A stretch of DNA of 64,000 nt, taken from positions 18,910 through 82,909 of the forward strand of contig NZ_JAHKPT010000033.1 of NCBI RefSeq assembly GCF_018860635.1. Reading direction: 5' to 3'. Position 1 is the first letter of the stretch; each line of letters starts with the position of its first letter. Shown here one piece after another: positions 44,874-53,019 of the stretch. This stretch comes from Aliiglaciecola lipolytica. Its GTDB lineage: Bacteria > Pseudomonadota > Gammaproteobacteria > Enterobacterales > Alteromonadaceae. A model generated the notes under the pieces. That model did not search any database and was not told where the DNA came from. It saw only the letters and a list, made by a program, of their open reading frames with translations. Position numbers and translations under genes: made by a program.

Positions 44874-44986
44874 ATAAACGCTACCTTTTGAATTAAATTT
44901 TTAATCAATGTAAGTGATACAAATAAGCTATTTGTGCGTTAAAACTACTAGGTTTAGACATTTTTAGTTAATTAGGTTTGGTATTT

Positions 44987-45511
44987 ATGAAATTTAAGCT
45001 CGGTTTTCTTTTAATCATAAGTTTGTTCGTTGCTTCATGCACATCGATTCCTCAGGGAATAGAACCGGTCAAGAATTTTGAGTTGAATAAATATTTAGGG
45101 ACTTGGTACGAAATCGCTCGTTTTGACCACAGTTTTGAAGAAGGTTTAGAAGCTGTCTCTGCGCAATATTCCCTACTCGAAGATGGTGGTGTCAGTGTTA
45201 CCAATCGGGGATTTAACCCTGAAGAAGGTGAATGGGAAGAAGCCAAAGGCAAGGCTTATTTTGTTGATGATGAATCAGTTGGACATTTAAAAGTATCTTT
45301 TTTCGGTCCTTTTTACTCTAGCTATGTCATATTTTTCCTCGATAGTCGTGATTACCAATATGCCTTGGTAAGCGGACCGAACCGAGAGTATTTATGGATA
45401 TTGAGTAGAGACAAAAATTTACCAAAATCGGTTGTAGACATGTTAATTACTGAAGCCAGTGCAGCTGGCTATGATACTTCCAAATTAATCTTCGTAGACC
45501 ATGAACAGTGA
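44987..45511 (+). CDS. blc: Bacterial lipocalin Blc
   Basis: Outer-membrane lipocalin that binds fatty acids or lysophospholipids. The signal peptide has lipobox VASC (cysteine about 18). The lipocalin signature GTWYEIARFDHSFEEGLEAVSAQY sits early in the mature chain, followed by SVTNRGFNPEEGEWEEAKGKAYF, LKVSFFGPFYSSYVIFFLD, YQYALVSGPNREYLWILSRDK and the final ITEASAAGYDTSKLIF. ATG 44987 is preferred over TTG 44978. Length 174, as in E. coli Blc. Confidence 0.94.
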   Translation: MKFKLGFLLIISLFVASCTSIPQGIEPVKNFELNKYLGTWYEIARFDHSFEEGLEAVSAQYSLLEDGGVSVTNRGFNPEEGEWEEAKGKAYFVDDESVGHLKVSFFGPFYSSYVIFFLDSRDYQYALVSGPNREYLWILSRDKNLPKSVVDMLITEASAAGYDTSKLIFVDHEQ

Positions 45512-45612
45512 CTAATAAAAGACATCATTCAAAAAAATTGAAATTATTATTTATGAATGAAGGTCTTAGCTAAAAACAAATCTCTGAATGAGAAGAAAGC
45601 GGAAGGAATAAC

Positions 45613-46140
45613 ATGCTCGAAAGTCAGCTTGAAGTAGTGCGCCAAGCCAAGCAATTTTTAACTTACGCTGATATGACTGAATATCAGCAGATCTTAAAAC
45701 CTCATCTCTCAGGCAGTGCAGGTATGCACATGCGGCATATTCTCGATCATTATTTGGCGCTAAAAAACGGACTCGCCATAAAATCAATTGATTATGATAA
45801 ACGAAATAGACATTCGGAATCAGAAAGGTGCCCCAAAGCCGCACTAAAAGAGTGGCAGGAAATCGAAACTTGGTTAGATTCTGTTTGCCAAAAAGATCTT
45901 GATGTTAACTTATTAGTTAGCTGTGAAGTCAGTGCAAACAAGGTTGAACAGGTTCAAGTTCAATCCACTTTAGCGCGCGAGTTGGTATTCATCTCAAGTC
46001 ATGCCATTCATCATTTTTCATTACTTAGTGTGATCCAGTCACTTAGAGGGCAAAGTACCCCAGAAAACTTTGGTGTTGCCCCTGCAACAGTTTCTTTTCA
46101 GCGGGAACAGACGCGAAAAACCGCAGTTTCCAATGCTTAA
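45613..46140 (+). CDS. DinB-like four-helix metal-binding protein
   Basis: 175 residues, predicted all-helical. Histidines suited to the DinB/YfiT metal site are visible: MRHILDHYLAL near residue 40 and SSHAIHHFSLLSVI near 133, the latter giving an HxxxH pair. A very good ribosome-binding site (GGAAGGA, five bases before ATG) supports the start. Members of this superfamily act as thiol-dependent transferases or hydrolases; nothing in the context narrows this. Followed by a clear terminator. Confidence 0.75.
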   Translation: MLESQLEVVRQAKQFLTYADMTEYQQILKPHLSGSAGMHMRHILDHYLALKNGLAIKSIDYDKRNRHSESERCPKAALKEWQEIETWLDSVCQKDLDVNLLVSCEVSANKVEQVQVQSTLARELVFISSHAIHHFSLLSVIQSLRGQSTPENFGVAPATVSFQREQTRKTAVSNA

Positions 46141-46168
46141 TTAAATCTAGAATCCTAGCCTAATGTGT

Positions 46169-46195
46169 AAAAACCATAGAAATTTTATGGTTTTT
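46169..46195 (+). terminator. Rho-independent terminator after the DinB-like gene
   Basis: AAAAACCATA (46169-46178) pairs with TATGGTTTTT (46186-46195) around a seven-base loop, with T at the 3' side of the stem. Confidence 0.7.
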
Positions 46196-46240
46196 ATGGA
46201 TAATATCGCCGCTTAAATTCCATTCCACAAAGGTTTTAAC

Positions 46241-46804
46241 ATGTCTATAGAACAAACTCTTCTATCTCGCAGCAATCAAACGTGCGAATTGTGCGGCGCA
46301 ACTGACTCACTTGTCGTATATGAAGTCCCGCCAGAAGAGGCGCATGCAGATAAATGTATTTTAGTTTGCGGCACATGCCAGTCTCAAATTTCGGGCGAGG
46401 CTGAACTGGACATGACTCACTGGCGTTGTCTAAACGACAGCATGTGGAGCCAAGTCCCTGCGGTGCAAATAGTTGCCTGGCGAATGCTTAAAAAGTTATC
46501 TTTTGAAGGTTGGGCGCAGGATTTATTAGACATGTTATATCTGGACGAAGATATGCTTAAGTGGGCAGAGTCTGGTCTTGTTGAGCACAGTGACGAGCCA
46601 ACATTAGATTGTAACGGTACAGTTCTGCAGGCGGGTGATACCGTTACCCTTGTGAAAGATTTAAATGTGAAAGGCGCTAACTTTACCGCTAAACGAGGTA
46701 CTGCAGTGCGTGGAATTGGCCTTAGTAGCAATCCAGAACACATCGAAGGCAAAGTCAATGGTCAGCGAATTGTGATCATCAGTGCATATACCAAAAAATC
46801 ATAA
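46241..46804 (+). CDS. PhnA/YjdM-domain zinc-ribbon protein
   Basis: 187 residues. N-terminal zinc ribbon with CELCGA (about residue 16) and CGTCQS (about 48), a helical middle part, and a C-terminal PhnA/YjdM-type beta domain LDCNGTVLQAGDTVTLVKDLNVKGANFTAKRGTAVRGIGLSSNPEHIEGKVNGQRIVI. The family was once annotated as alkylphosphonate uptake protein PhnA, but its members are of uncertain function. AAAGG upstream of ATG 46241. Followed directly by the tandem hairpin repeats. Confidence 0.9.
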   Translation: MSIEQTLLSRSNQTCELCGATDSLVVYEVPPEEAHADKCILVCGTCQSQISGEAELDMTHWRCLNDSMWSQVPAVQIVAWRMLKKLSFEGWAQDLLDMLYLDEDMLKWAESGLVEHSDEPTLDCNGTVLQAGDTVTLVKDLNVKGANFTAKRGTAVRGIGLSSNPEHIEGKVNGQRIVIISAYTKKS

Positions 46805-46807
46805 TAA

Positions 46808-47023
46808 TAGTTTGGGCTTCAGCCCGAATAGGCGCTAGCAGTTCGCTCGTTAGCAGCAGCGATTGGTAAATATCCATGGGCTAAAGCCTCATGCTACGGG
46901 TGTATTGTAGTTTGGGCTTCAGCCCGAATAGCATTTCACTCGTTAGCTGCAGCGATTGCTAAATATCCATGGGCTAAAGCCTCATGCTACGGGTGTATTG
47001 TAGTTTGGGTTTCAGCCCGAATA
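46808..47023. repeat. Tandem hairpin-containing intergenic repeats
   Basis: A unit beginning TAGTTTGGGCTTCAGCCCGA starts at 46808, 46908 and 47001 (spacing 100 and 93 bases); the third copy is partial. Each full unit has a GGGCTTCAGCCC hairpin at its start and a CATGGGCTAAAGCCTCATG hairpin about 65 bases on, followed by CTACGGGTGTATTG. The two full copies differ by a short deletion and a few substitutions. A diverged reverse-oriented copy lies at 63940-64000. This is a REP-like family between convergent genes. Confidence 0.9.
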
Positions 47024-47033
47024 AGTCGATTAA

Positions 47034-48779
47034 CTAACCTTCAAAGGACGCATATTGTTTCCAAGCGTCTCCTAAATACAGCTTCAATAATTTTTCAGGG
47101 GCTTTAGGAAGTTCAACACTTAGCAGCAATCCTGGCGTGTCATTGAAGTTTCCGTCAATTCCCAGACAGTGAAATTTAGCACCGAGTTTCAGATAATGTT
47201 TAGCCAAAACAGGGATATCTTTGCCGTCACTTTCTATTGCTGCCAATAAGGTAGTTAAATGTGTCGATAAATCATATTGTTTTGCAAAATCTGAGATTTC
47301 CGGATGCAGCGCAAAGTCGAATTCTTTATGAGGGGTTACTGATTCAGTTGGCGACACAAGGGCTTGCTGTATTAATGCAACTGAGCGCGGGTTATATAGC
47401 TTACTCAACGAAACCGTGCCGTATAAAGTGCGATAGTGGGGGAATTTACAGACGAATGCGCCAATCCCTCGCCATAATAAAAATAATCCTTGGAAGCTTT
47501 TTTGATATTCGGGTACTAAAAACGACCGACCTAGCTCAAGGCAGGGCTGCTGTTGGTTCACAAATCCTGGGGAAAAATTAAACATACGTGCCAAATACAG
47601 TTGCGTTATATCACCTTGTTCCAGCAACTTGTCGGTTTGCCCCATTCTATAAGCGCCAATAATATTTTGCTTTTCGTTGTTGACCACAAATAGTTGAGTG
47701 TAAGTGGCATCAAAGGCGTCGGTATCTATTGGCTCACCGCTGCCTTCATTATGTTGGCGAAATACTAATTCCCGTAAACGCGCAATTTCGAACACAGTTT
47801 TGGGGAGTTGATGCTGGAAGCCGTAATAAACTGAAAACTGTTTATGCACCAATAAACATTGCTCTTGAGGAAGCAAAGCCAATTCATTTGCAATTTCTTG
47901 CCAAGGGGTTTGGTCTGCTATAGGTGCTTGTTGAACAGATTGATTATCGGGCCAATCCATTCTCCAAAGGGGATCCTGAGAATAACTCTGAATTCTACAT
48001 AATGCAGCGTGTTGCTTACTATCTTTCACTTTATAAGTGTTGGGTTTGACCAATGAACCACAAGTAATCTTAATTTGACTGTTATTTTTGTTGAGTAACT
48101 CTCTTGCCAACATGAGCAGCCTAAAACGAAAATAAACTCGCCCTAGTCGATAGAATAACGGACTATTTTGACCGCTTACAAAGATTGGCAAAAAGTGCGC
48201 TTGGGAAGAGTCGATAAGTTTCCCAACTATGCGGTTCCAATGATGTTCACTAATGCGTTTTTTATCTCCCTGATAGTATGCGACTCGACCCGCGGGGAAA
48301 ACTAACAAAGCACCGCCTTGTTTAACATGTTTCAAGCTGGCGCGGATAGAGGGCGTATTTTTAGGATCACGCTCAGATAACGGATTAGTAAAGATAAAAT
48401 AGTCTTTGAGCTCAGGGAAAAGCTTTAAACCTTGGTTGGCCAAAACTTGCAGATCTGGGCGTATTTGGCCAATGAGTAAACACAATATCACCCCTTCTAT
48501 GCCCCCAAAAGGATGATTACTAGCAATAACTAAGGGACCAGTCTTTGGAATGTTTTTTTGTACAGAATCGCCGCCAAGTACTTCAATATTAAGTACCTGT
48601 AACAATTTCTCGGCAAATTGTTCTTTTTTTAGCCCTTGCATTTGATGTTGCTTATAAAGGGCGTCCATTTTCTTGACGCCGACTAAGCGATCTAACATTT
48701 TAAGTGCAAGGGTAACTGGAGCGCTTTTTGGCCCCACAAGATTAATAAGACTGATAGATGTCGACACCTGATGCTGCAT
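47034..48779 (-). CDS. olsF: OlsF-like bifunctional ornithine-lipid acyltransferase
   Basis: About 581 residues joining two acyltransferase halves. Residues 60-270 are a lysophospholipid acyltransferase domain with ASNHPFGGIEGVILC (the HX4D-like motif reads HPFGGIE, with E for D) and LLVFPAGRVAYYQGDKKRISEHHW. Residues 300-580 are an OlsB/GNAT-type domain (FSVYYGFQHQLPKTVFEIARLRELVFRQHNEGSG, IGAYRMGQTD, CLELGRSFLVPEYQKSFQGLFLLWRGI). This matches OlsF, which makes phosphate-free ornithine lipids from ornithine. A TTG start at 48806 is an alternative. Ornithine lipid is typically a low-phosphate membrane adaptation. Confidence 0.85.
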   Translation of the reverse strand: MQHQVSTSISLINLVGPKSAPVTLALKMLDRLVGVKKMDALYKQHQMQGLKKEQFAEKLLQVLNIEVLGGDSVQKNIPKTGPLVIASNHPFGGIEGVILCLLIGQIRPDLQVLANQGLKLFPELKDYFIFTNPLSERDPKNTPSIRASLKHVKQGGALLVFPAGRVAYYQGDKKRISEHHWNRIVGKLIDSSQAHFLPIFVSGQNSPLFYRLGRVYFRFRLLMLARELLNKNNSQIKITCGSLVKPNTYKVKDSKQHAALCRIQSYSQDPLWRMDWPDNQSVQQAPIADQTPWQEIANELALLPQEQCLLVHKQFSVYYGFQHQLPKTVFEIARLRELVFRQHNEGSGEPIDTDAFDATYTQLFVVNNEKQNIIGAYRMGQTDKLLEQGDITQLYLARMFNFSPGFVNQQQPCLELGRSFLVPEYQKSFQGLFLLWRGIGAFVCKFPHYRTLYGTVSLSKLYNPRSVALIQQALVSPTESVTPHKEFDFALHPEISDFAKQYDLSTHLTTLLAAIESDGKDIPVLAKHYLKLGAKFHCLGIDGNFNDTPGLLLSVELPKAPEKLLKLYLGDAWKQYASFEG

Positions 48780-48840
48780 ATTTTCAGTTATTCTCAATAA
48801 CGACAATTAATCTTTACCTTATAACAGATGCTATTTATGC

Positions 48841-48864
48841 AATGCAAAAGATTATTTTTGCATT
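48841..48864 (+). other. Hairpin with T run upstream of pyrC
   Basis: AATGCAAAA (48841-48849) pairs with TTTTGCATT (48856-48864), followed by four more T. It lies in the olsF/pyrC divergent gap, 56 bases before pyrC. It looks like a terminator, but no gene ends here, so it may be an attenuator-type structure or an operator overlapping the pyrC promoter. Confidence 0.4.
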
Positions 48865-48919
48865 TTTTCGGGCATAATAGGGGGAGAGATTTAGCTTACA
48901 CTTATACTATAGGCCAATG

Positions 48920-49957
48920 ATGAATAAAATTACGATAACCGCCCCAGACGATTGGCATTTACATTTCCGTGATCATGATATGTTGGGAGAGACGGTTCCA
49001 GCGACCGCTAGGTGCTTTCAAAGAGCAATCGCAATGCCGAATTTAGTACCCCCCATTACCACTGCTAAAATGGCAATGGATTATAAATCACGGATTTTGG
49101 CCGCTCGACCAGCGAATAGCAACTTTCAACCTTTAATGGTTTTGTTTCTAACCAATGAAACCACAAAACAAGACATCATTGATGCAAAAAAAGCCGGCGT
49201 TGTGGCAGCTAAATTGTATCCAGCAGGCGCGACGACTAATTCTGATGCGGCGGTTGCTGGAATAGAAGCCCTGTATCCAATCTTCGAAGAAATGGCACAG
49301 CAGCAGATGCTATTGTTAATTCACGGAGAAGTAACTCAAGCCCATGTGGATATTTTCGACCGTGAAAAAGAATTCATTGATCAGCACCTCGCTAAAATTG
49401 TTGAGAATTTTCCTCACCTCAAAATTGTATTCGAACATATCACTACCTCTGAAGCTGCCGATTTTGTGTTACAAAGCTCAGACAATGTTGCGGCAACGAT
49501 TACTCCCCAACACTTACTGTTGAATCGTAATGATTTGTTGGTTGGTGGCGTGCGGCCACATAACTTTTGTTTGCCTGTACTTAAGCGTAATACCCACCAA
49601 CAAGCACTAAGAAAAGTGGTTGCCAGCGGTTCTAAAAAATTCTTTCTAGGCACAGATTCTGCTCCCCATGAAAAACATAGAAAAGAATCTGCATGTGGAT
49701 GTGCAGGTTGTTATAGTGCTTGGAGTGCCCTTGAATTGTATGCGCAAATATTTGATGAGTTAGGCGCCATCGACAAGCTTGAAGGTTTCAGTAGCCACTA
49801 TGGGGCTGATTTTTATGGTCTGCCCCGTAACACTCAATCTATTACGTTAGTCAAAGATAAGTGGCAAATACCGGAACAAATCATCCTTCCTAATGGGAAT
49901 CCAATAGTGCCCTTTTTTGCAGGACAAACGGTTGATTGGAAAATAGAAAGCGTTTAG
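48920..49957 (+). CDS. pyrC: Dihydroorotase
   Basis: Zinc enzyme that cyclises carbamoyl-aspartate to dihydroorotate in pyrimidine synthesis. Type II (E. coli-like) dihydroorotase: metal motif DDWHLHFRD at residue 10, carboxylated lysine in VAAKLYPAGATTNS, LLIHGEV, FEHITTSEAAD and the catalytic aspartate in FFLGTDSAPHEKHRKE. About 345 residues. ATG 48920 lies six bases after AGG; an adjacent ATG at 48917 is equally possible. Followed two bases later by a binding-protein gene. Confidence 0.96.
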   Translation: MNKITITAPDDWHLHFRDHDMLGETVPATARCFQRAIAMPNLVPPITTAKMAMDYKSRILAARPANSNFQPLMVLFLTNETTKQDIIDAKKAGVVAAKLYPAGATTNSDAAVAGIEALYPIFEEMAQQQMLLLIHGEVTQAHVDIFDREKEFIDQHLAKIVENFPHLKIVFEHITTSEAADFVLQSSDNVAATITPQHLLLNRNDLLVGGVRPHNFCLPVLKRNTHQQALRKVVASGSKKFFLGTDSAPHEKHRKESACGCAGCYSAWSALELYAQIFDELGAIDKLEGFSSHYGADFYGLPRNTQSITLVKDKWQIPEQIILPNGNPIVPFFAGQTVDWKIESV

Positions 49958-49959
49958 TA

Positions 49960-50847
49960 ATGATAATTAAGCCGTTATTCACTTTGCTAAACAAACTACC
50001 GCGAGCAGTTGATTTTCTTTTGCTCGCAGTAAATTTACGTTCAGTAACAAAGTGTCATTTGTTGATACTCTCTATCGGGCTATACAATGGCGTGTTGGTT
50101 GCTCAAGATTCTAAAGATTTTTGGGTCTTAGCATATCCTGAAGCGCCTTTTATTGAACAGACAGAAAAAGGAAAGCTAAAGGGCTTCTTGGTCGATGAGG
50201 TCAATGGCATTTTGGCTACAGCGGGGATTCGGCAGCAAATATTACTTGCCCCATGGAAACGTCTTGAACTCGAAGCAAAGGCGAAGCCCAATGTGCTTGC
50301 CTTCGCATTAACTCGGACTCCCGAGAGAGAACAGAATTATCATTGGATTACGCCATTAACAGCGAACGTATACTCTGTTTTTAGCCCTCAAAAAATAGTC
50401 AGACCGTTAAATAACATCGAGCAGTTATCTACATTTGACTCTATTGCGGTATTGGAGAATGATGTTCGCCACAAATTGCTGCAAGCGCAAAATGCTAAGA
50501 ATATTCAGGTCTATTCAAGTTGGTCTGATGCAATCGATAGTGTCGTAAGCGGAGAGTCCAGTGCAATATTTTTCTCGGATTCAGGAGTTCAGTATTTTTG
50601 TCGTGTTCAAGGAAAAGATTGTAATCAGTTCGAACGCGTGTTTTTGTACGAAAAAACAATAACCTATCTTACTTTGTCAAAAGTAGGGTCAAATCCGGAG
50701 TTGGTAAATAGATTAAAAAGTGCGGCAGAACAATATAAAGATTCTGACGCATTTAAAACAATTTCAAAAGATTGGCTAAAGCAATACGAAACGTTGCCTA
50801 TTCCTATGCATATGGAAGATGGTGTACTTAATTTGTGGAATAAATAA
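49960..50847 (+). CDS. Periplasmic solute-binding-like protein
   Basis: About 295 residues, N-terminal hydrophobic segment around residues 32-50 (CHLLILSIGLYNGVLVAQ) that could be a late signal sequence. The mature part has the type-3 binding-protein pattern: FWVLAYPEAPFIEQTEKGKLKGFLVDEVNGILATAGIRQQILLAPWKRLELEAKAK, TRTPEREQNYHWITPL, and SSWSDAIDSVVSGESSAIFFSD. Starts two bases after pyrC, without ABC genes nearby. Similar in type to the protein at 22330-23223, though I see no close identity. Ligand unknown. Confidence 0.72.
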   Translation: MIIKPLFTLLNKLPRAVDFLLLAVNLRSVTKCHLLILSIGLYNGVLVAQDSKDFWVLAYPEAPFIEQTEKGKLKGFLVDEVNGILATAGIRQQILLAPWKRLELEAKAKPNVLAFALTRTPEREQNYHWITPLTANVYSVFSPQKIVRPLNNIEQLSTFDSIAVLENDVRHKLLQAQNAKNIQVYSSWSDAIDSVVSGESSAIFFSDSGVQYFCRVQGKDCNQFERVFLYEKTITYLTLSKVGSNPELVNRLKSAAEQYKDSDAFKTISKDWLKQYETLPIPMHMEDGVLNLWNK

Positions 50848-50859
50848 TCGGACCATATT

Positions 50860-51549
50860 ATGAGCAAACTTGTAAGTTATCAAAATCAAGAAGCCTATGC
50901 CCTTATCACTATTGATAATGGAAAAGCCAATGCGCTTTCTCATGAAGTGATAGACCAAATTAATTTGTGTTTAGACAAAGCAGAAAAAAACCAGAAAGTT
51001 GTAGTTTTAGCTGGTAAAGCAGGCATGTTCAGCGCGGGTTACGATTTAAGTGTGATGAAACACAGTAACGAGTCAGCCTTAGAACTTGTGGAAAAAGGAT
51101 CAACGTTATCAAAACGTTTATTAACTTTTCCTACGCCTGTGATTGCAGCCTGCTCAGGTCATGCTGTGGCTAAAGGGGCGTTCCTTTTATTATCAGCTGA
51201 TTACCGAATTGGGTTAGATGGGGAATTCAAAATAGGTCTAAATGAAGTAGCTATCGGAATGACGATGCACCAAGTTGGAATTGAACTCGCCCGCAATAGG
51301 TTAACTCCTCGCTATTTTAATCGTTCGGTTATCAATGCAGAAATATTTAGCCCAGGACAAGCACTAGAAGCCGGGTTCCTCGATTTAGTTGTAAAACCCA
51401 AAAAATTCGAAAAAACCGTGAATAAAGTAGCCTACGCAATGGCTTCTTTGGATATAAAATCTCACCGAGCGACTAAACTAAAAGCTAGGGCTGAACATAT
51501 AGCAAACTTAGAAAAAGCGATTGAATTAGATCGCACAAGCTCGCTGTAA
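50860..51549 (+). CDS. Crotonase-family enoyl-CoA hydratase/isomerase-like protein
   Basis: 229 residues of the crotonase fold: ITIDNGKANALSHEVIDQIN, the oxyanion-hole segment GKAGMFSAGYDLSVMK, VIAACSGHAVAKGAFLLLSADYRIG, and KIGLNEVAIGMTMHQVGIELARNRLTPRYFNRSVINAEIFSPGQALEAGFLD. The second catalytic glutamate position of hydratases is unclear, so isomerase or other crotonase activity is possible. No other beta-oxidation genes are adjacent. Confidence 0.88.
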   Translation: MSKLVSYQNQEAYALITIDNGKANALSHEVIDQINLCLDKAEKNQKVVVLAGKAGMFSAGYDLSVMKHSNESALELVEKGSTLSKRLLTFPTPVIAACSGHAVAKGAFLLLSADYRIGLDGEFKIGLNEVAIGMTMHQVGIELARNRLTPRYFNRSVINAEIFSPGQALEAGFLDLVVKPKKFEKTVNKVAYAMASLDIKSHRATKLKARAEHIANLEKAIELDRTSSL

Positions 51550-51584
51550 TTATTAATTAAACTTATTTTAAAGAGAGCACTTTA

Positions 51585-52961
51585 GTGACCCAATTTTCTT
51601 CTTTGCCATTAAAACCTGAACTTGTTAGTAATTTGGAAACCCTCGGATTTGAGGGGATGACCGAAATTCAACAACAAAGTCTACCGAAAATTCTGGCAGG
51701 CAAGGATGTCGTAGCGAAAGCAAAAACCGGCAGTGGTAAGACCGTTGCTTTTGCTCTGGGTTTGTTAAATAGACTAGATGTGGATCGATTTAGAATTCAA
51801 GCTTTGGTCATGTGTCCAACTCGTGAATTGGCTGAGCAAGTTGCCGAAGAAATTCGTCGTGTAGGACGGATGATTGATAACATGAAAGTGCTTACCCTTT
51901 GTGGCGGTACGCCCATGGGCCCACAGATTGGATCACTTTCACATGGTGCTCATATTATTGTCGGTACTCCTGGCCGTATTATGGATCACTTATCTAAACG
52001 CCGACTCAGTCTCAAAGAAGTCAATACGCTAGTGTTAGACGAAGCCGATCGTATGTTGGATATGGGCTTCGAGGAGGAAATGGAAACCGTCATTCGAGCT
52101 GTGCCCACAGACCGACAAACCTTATTGTTTTCGGCTACTTATCCTGACCAAATTAAACAAATTAGTCTTAAGATACAGCGCAATCCAATTGAGATTACGG
52201 TGGAATCAACCCATGACACAAGCAAAATAAAACAATTGTTTTTCGAAGTTGAAGAATCTCATAGAATCAAGGCTACTGCGGCACTGTTAAGTGAGTTTCA
52301 ACCCGAGTCAGCGATAATATTTTGTAATACTAAAATTGCCTGTAACGAACTACTAGAAGCTCTCACTGAAATGGGGTTTTCTGTCGATGCGTTACACGGT
52401 GATTTAGAACAAAAAGATCGCAATCAAGTTCTAGTCCGGTTTGCCAATAAAAGCGTATCGGTGCTTATTGCCACAGACGTTGCATCAAGAGGTCTTGACG
52501 TGAAAGGTGTGGGCGCGGTTATTAACTATCAAATCACACCTGATCCAGAAGTCCACATTCACAGAATCGGTCGCACGGGACGAGCTGACGCCGAAGGTTT
52601 AGCATTAACTCTTTGTGCCCCTAAAGAAATGGCGCGGGCAAATGCCATCGAAGATTATCAGCAAAGAAAAGTCGAATGGAAAGGGATTCAAGCTATTCGT
52701 TTTCATGCGAATCGAATTATTCAGCCTGAGTACCAAACAATATGTATTGATGGCGGTAAAAAAGCTAAATTACGTCCTGGAGATATATTAGGCGCATTAA
52801 CCAAAGACGCGGATGTTCCTGGCGAAGATATTGGTAAAATAAAAGTGACAGCTACCCACAGCTATGTCGCAGTTAAAATTCGCAGTGTTAAACGCAGTTT
52901 GAAGCAATTTAACGAAGGCAAAATGAAAGGTCGTAAATTTAAGGCCAGAAAGTTGCTTTAA
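51585..52961 (+). CDS. dbpA: ATP-dependent RNA helicase DbpA
   Basis: DEAD-box helicase for 50S subunit assembly, targeted to 23S rRNA hairpin 92. 458 residues: Q motif FEGMTEIQQQSLP, Walker A AKTGSGKTVAFAL, PTRELAEQV, GTPGRIMDHL, VLDEADRMLDMGF, SATYP, ATDVASRGLDVKGV and HRIGRTGRADAEG. The C-terminal ~75 residues form the DbpA RNA-binding domain (YQTICIDGGKKAKLRPGDILGALT, TATHSYVAVK). Start GTG 51585 with GAGAG upstream. A terminator follows. Confidence 0.94.
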   Translation: MTQFSSLPLKPELVSNLETLGFEGMTEIQQQSLPKILAGKDVVAKAKTGSGKTVAFALGLLNRLDVDRFRIQALVMCPTRELAEQVAEEIRRVGRMIDNMKVLTLCGGTPMGPQIGSLSHGAHIIVGTPGRIMDHLSKRRLSLKEVNTLVLDEADRMLDMGFEEEMETVIRAVPTDRQTLLFSATYPDQIKQISLKIQRNPIEITVESTHDTSKIKQLFFEVEESHRIKATAALLSEFQPESAIIFCNTKIACNELLEALTEMGFSVDALHGDLEQKDRNQVLVRFANKSVSVLIATDVASRGLDVKGVGAVINYQITPDPEVHIHRIGRTGRADAEGLALTLCAPKEMARANAIEDYQQRKVEWKGIQAIRFHANRIIQPEYQTICIDGGKKAKLRPGDILGALTKDADVPGEDIGKIKVTATHSYVAVKIRSVKRSLKQFNEGKMKGRKFKARKLL

Positions 52962-52972
52962 TTTTTTCCAAA

Positions 52973-52998
52973 AAAAAGAGTGCGAAAGCACTCTTTTT
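52973..52998 (+). terminator. Rho-independent terminator after dbpA
   Basis: AAAAAGAGTGC (52973-52983) pairs with GCACTCTTTTT (52988-52998) around a GAAA tetraloop, with T at the 3' side. It lies between convergent dbpA and the M13 peptidase gene and may serve both. Confidence 0.9.
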
Positions 52999-53019
52999 AG
53001 TTAGTTCTGCAATATCCTT

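Noticed and set aside
46808..47023. Possible CRISPR array
   Set aside because: Only about 2.3 units with ~100-base period that is repeat throughout; no constant repeat with variable spacers and no cas genes.
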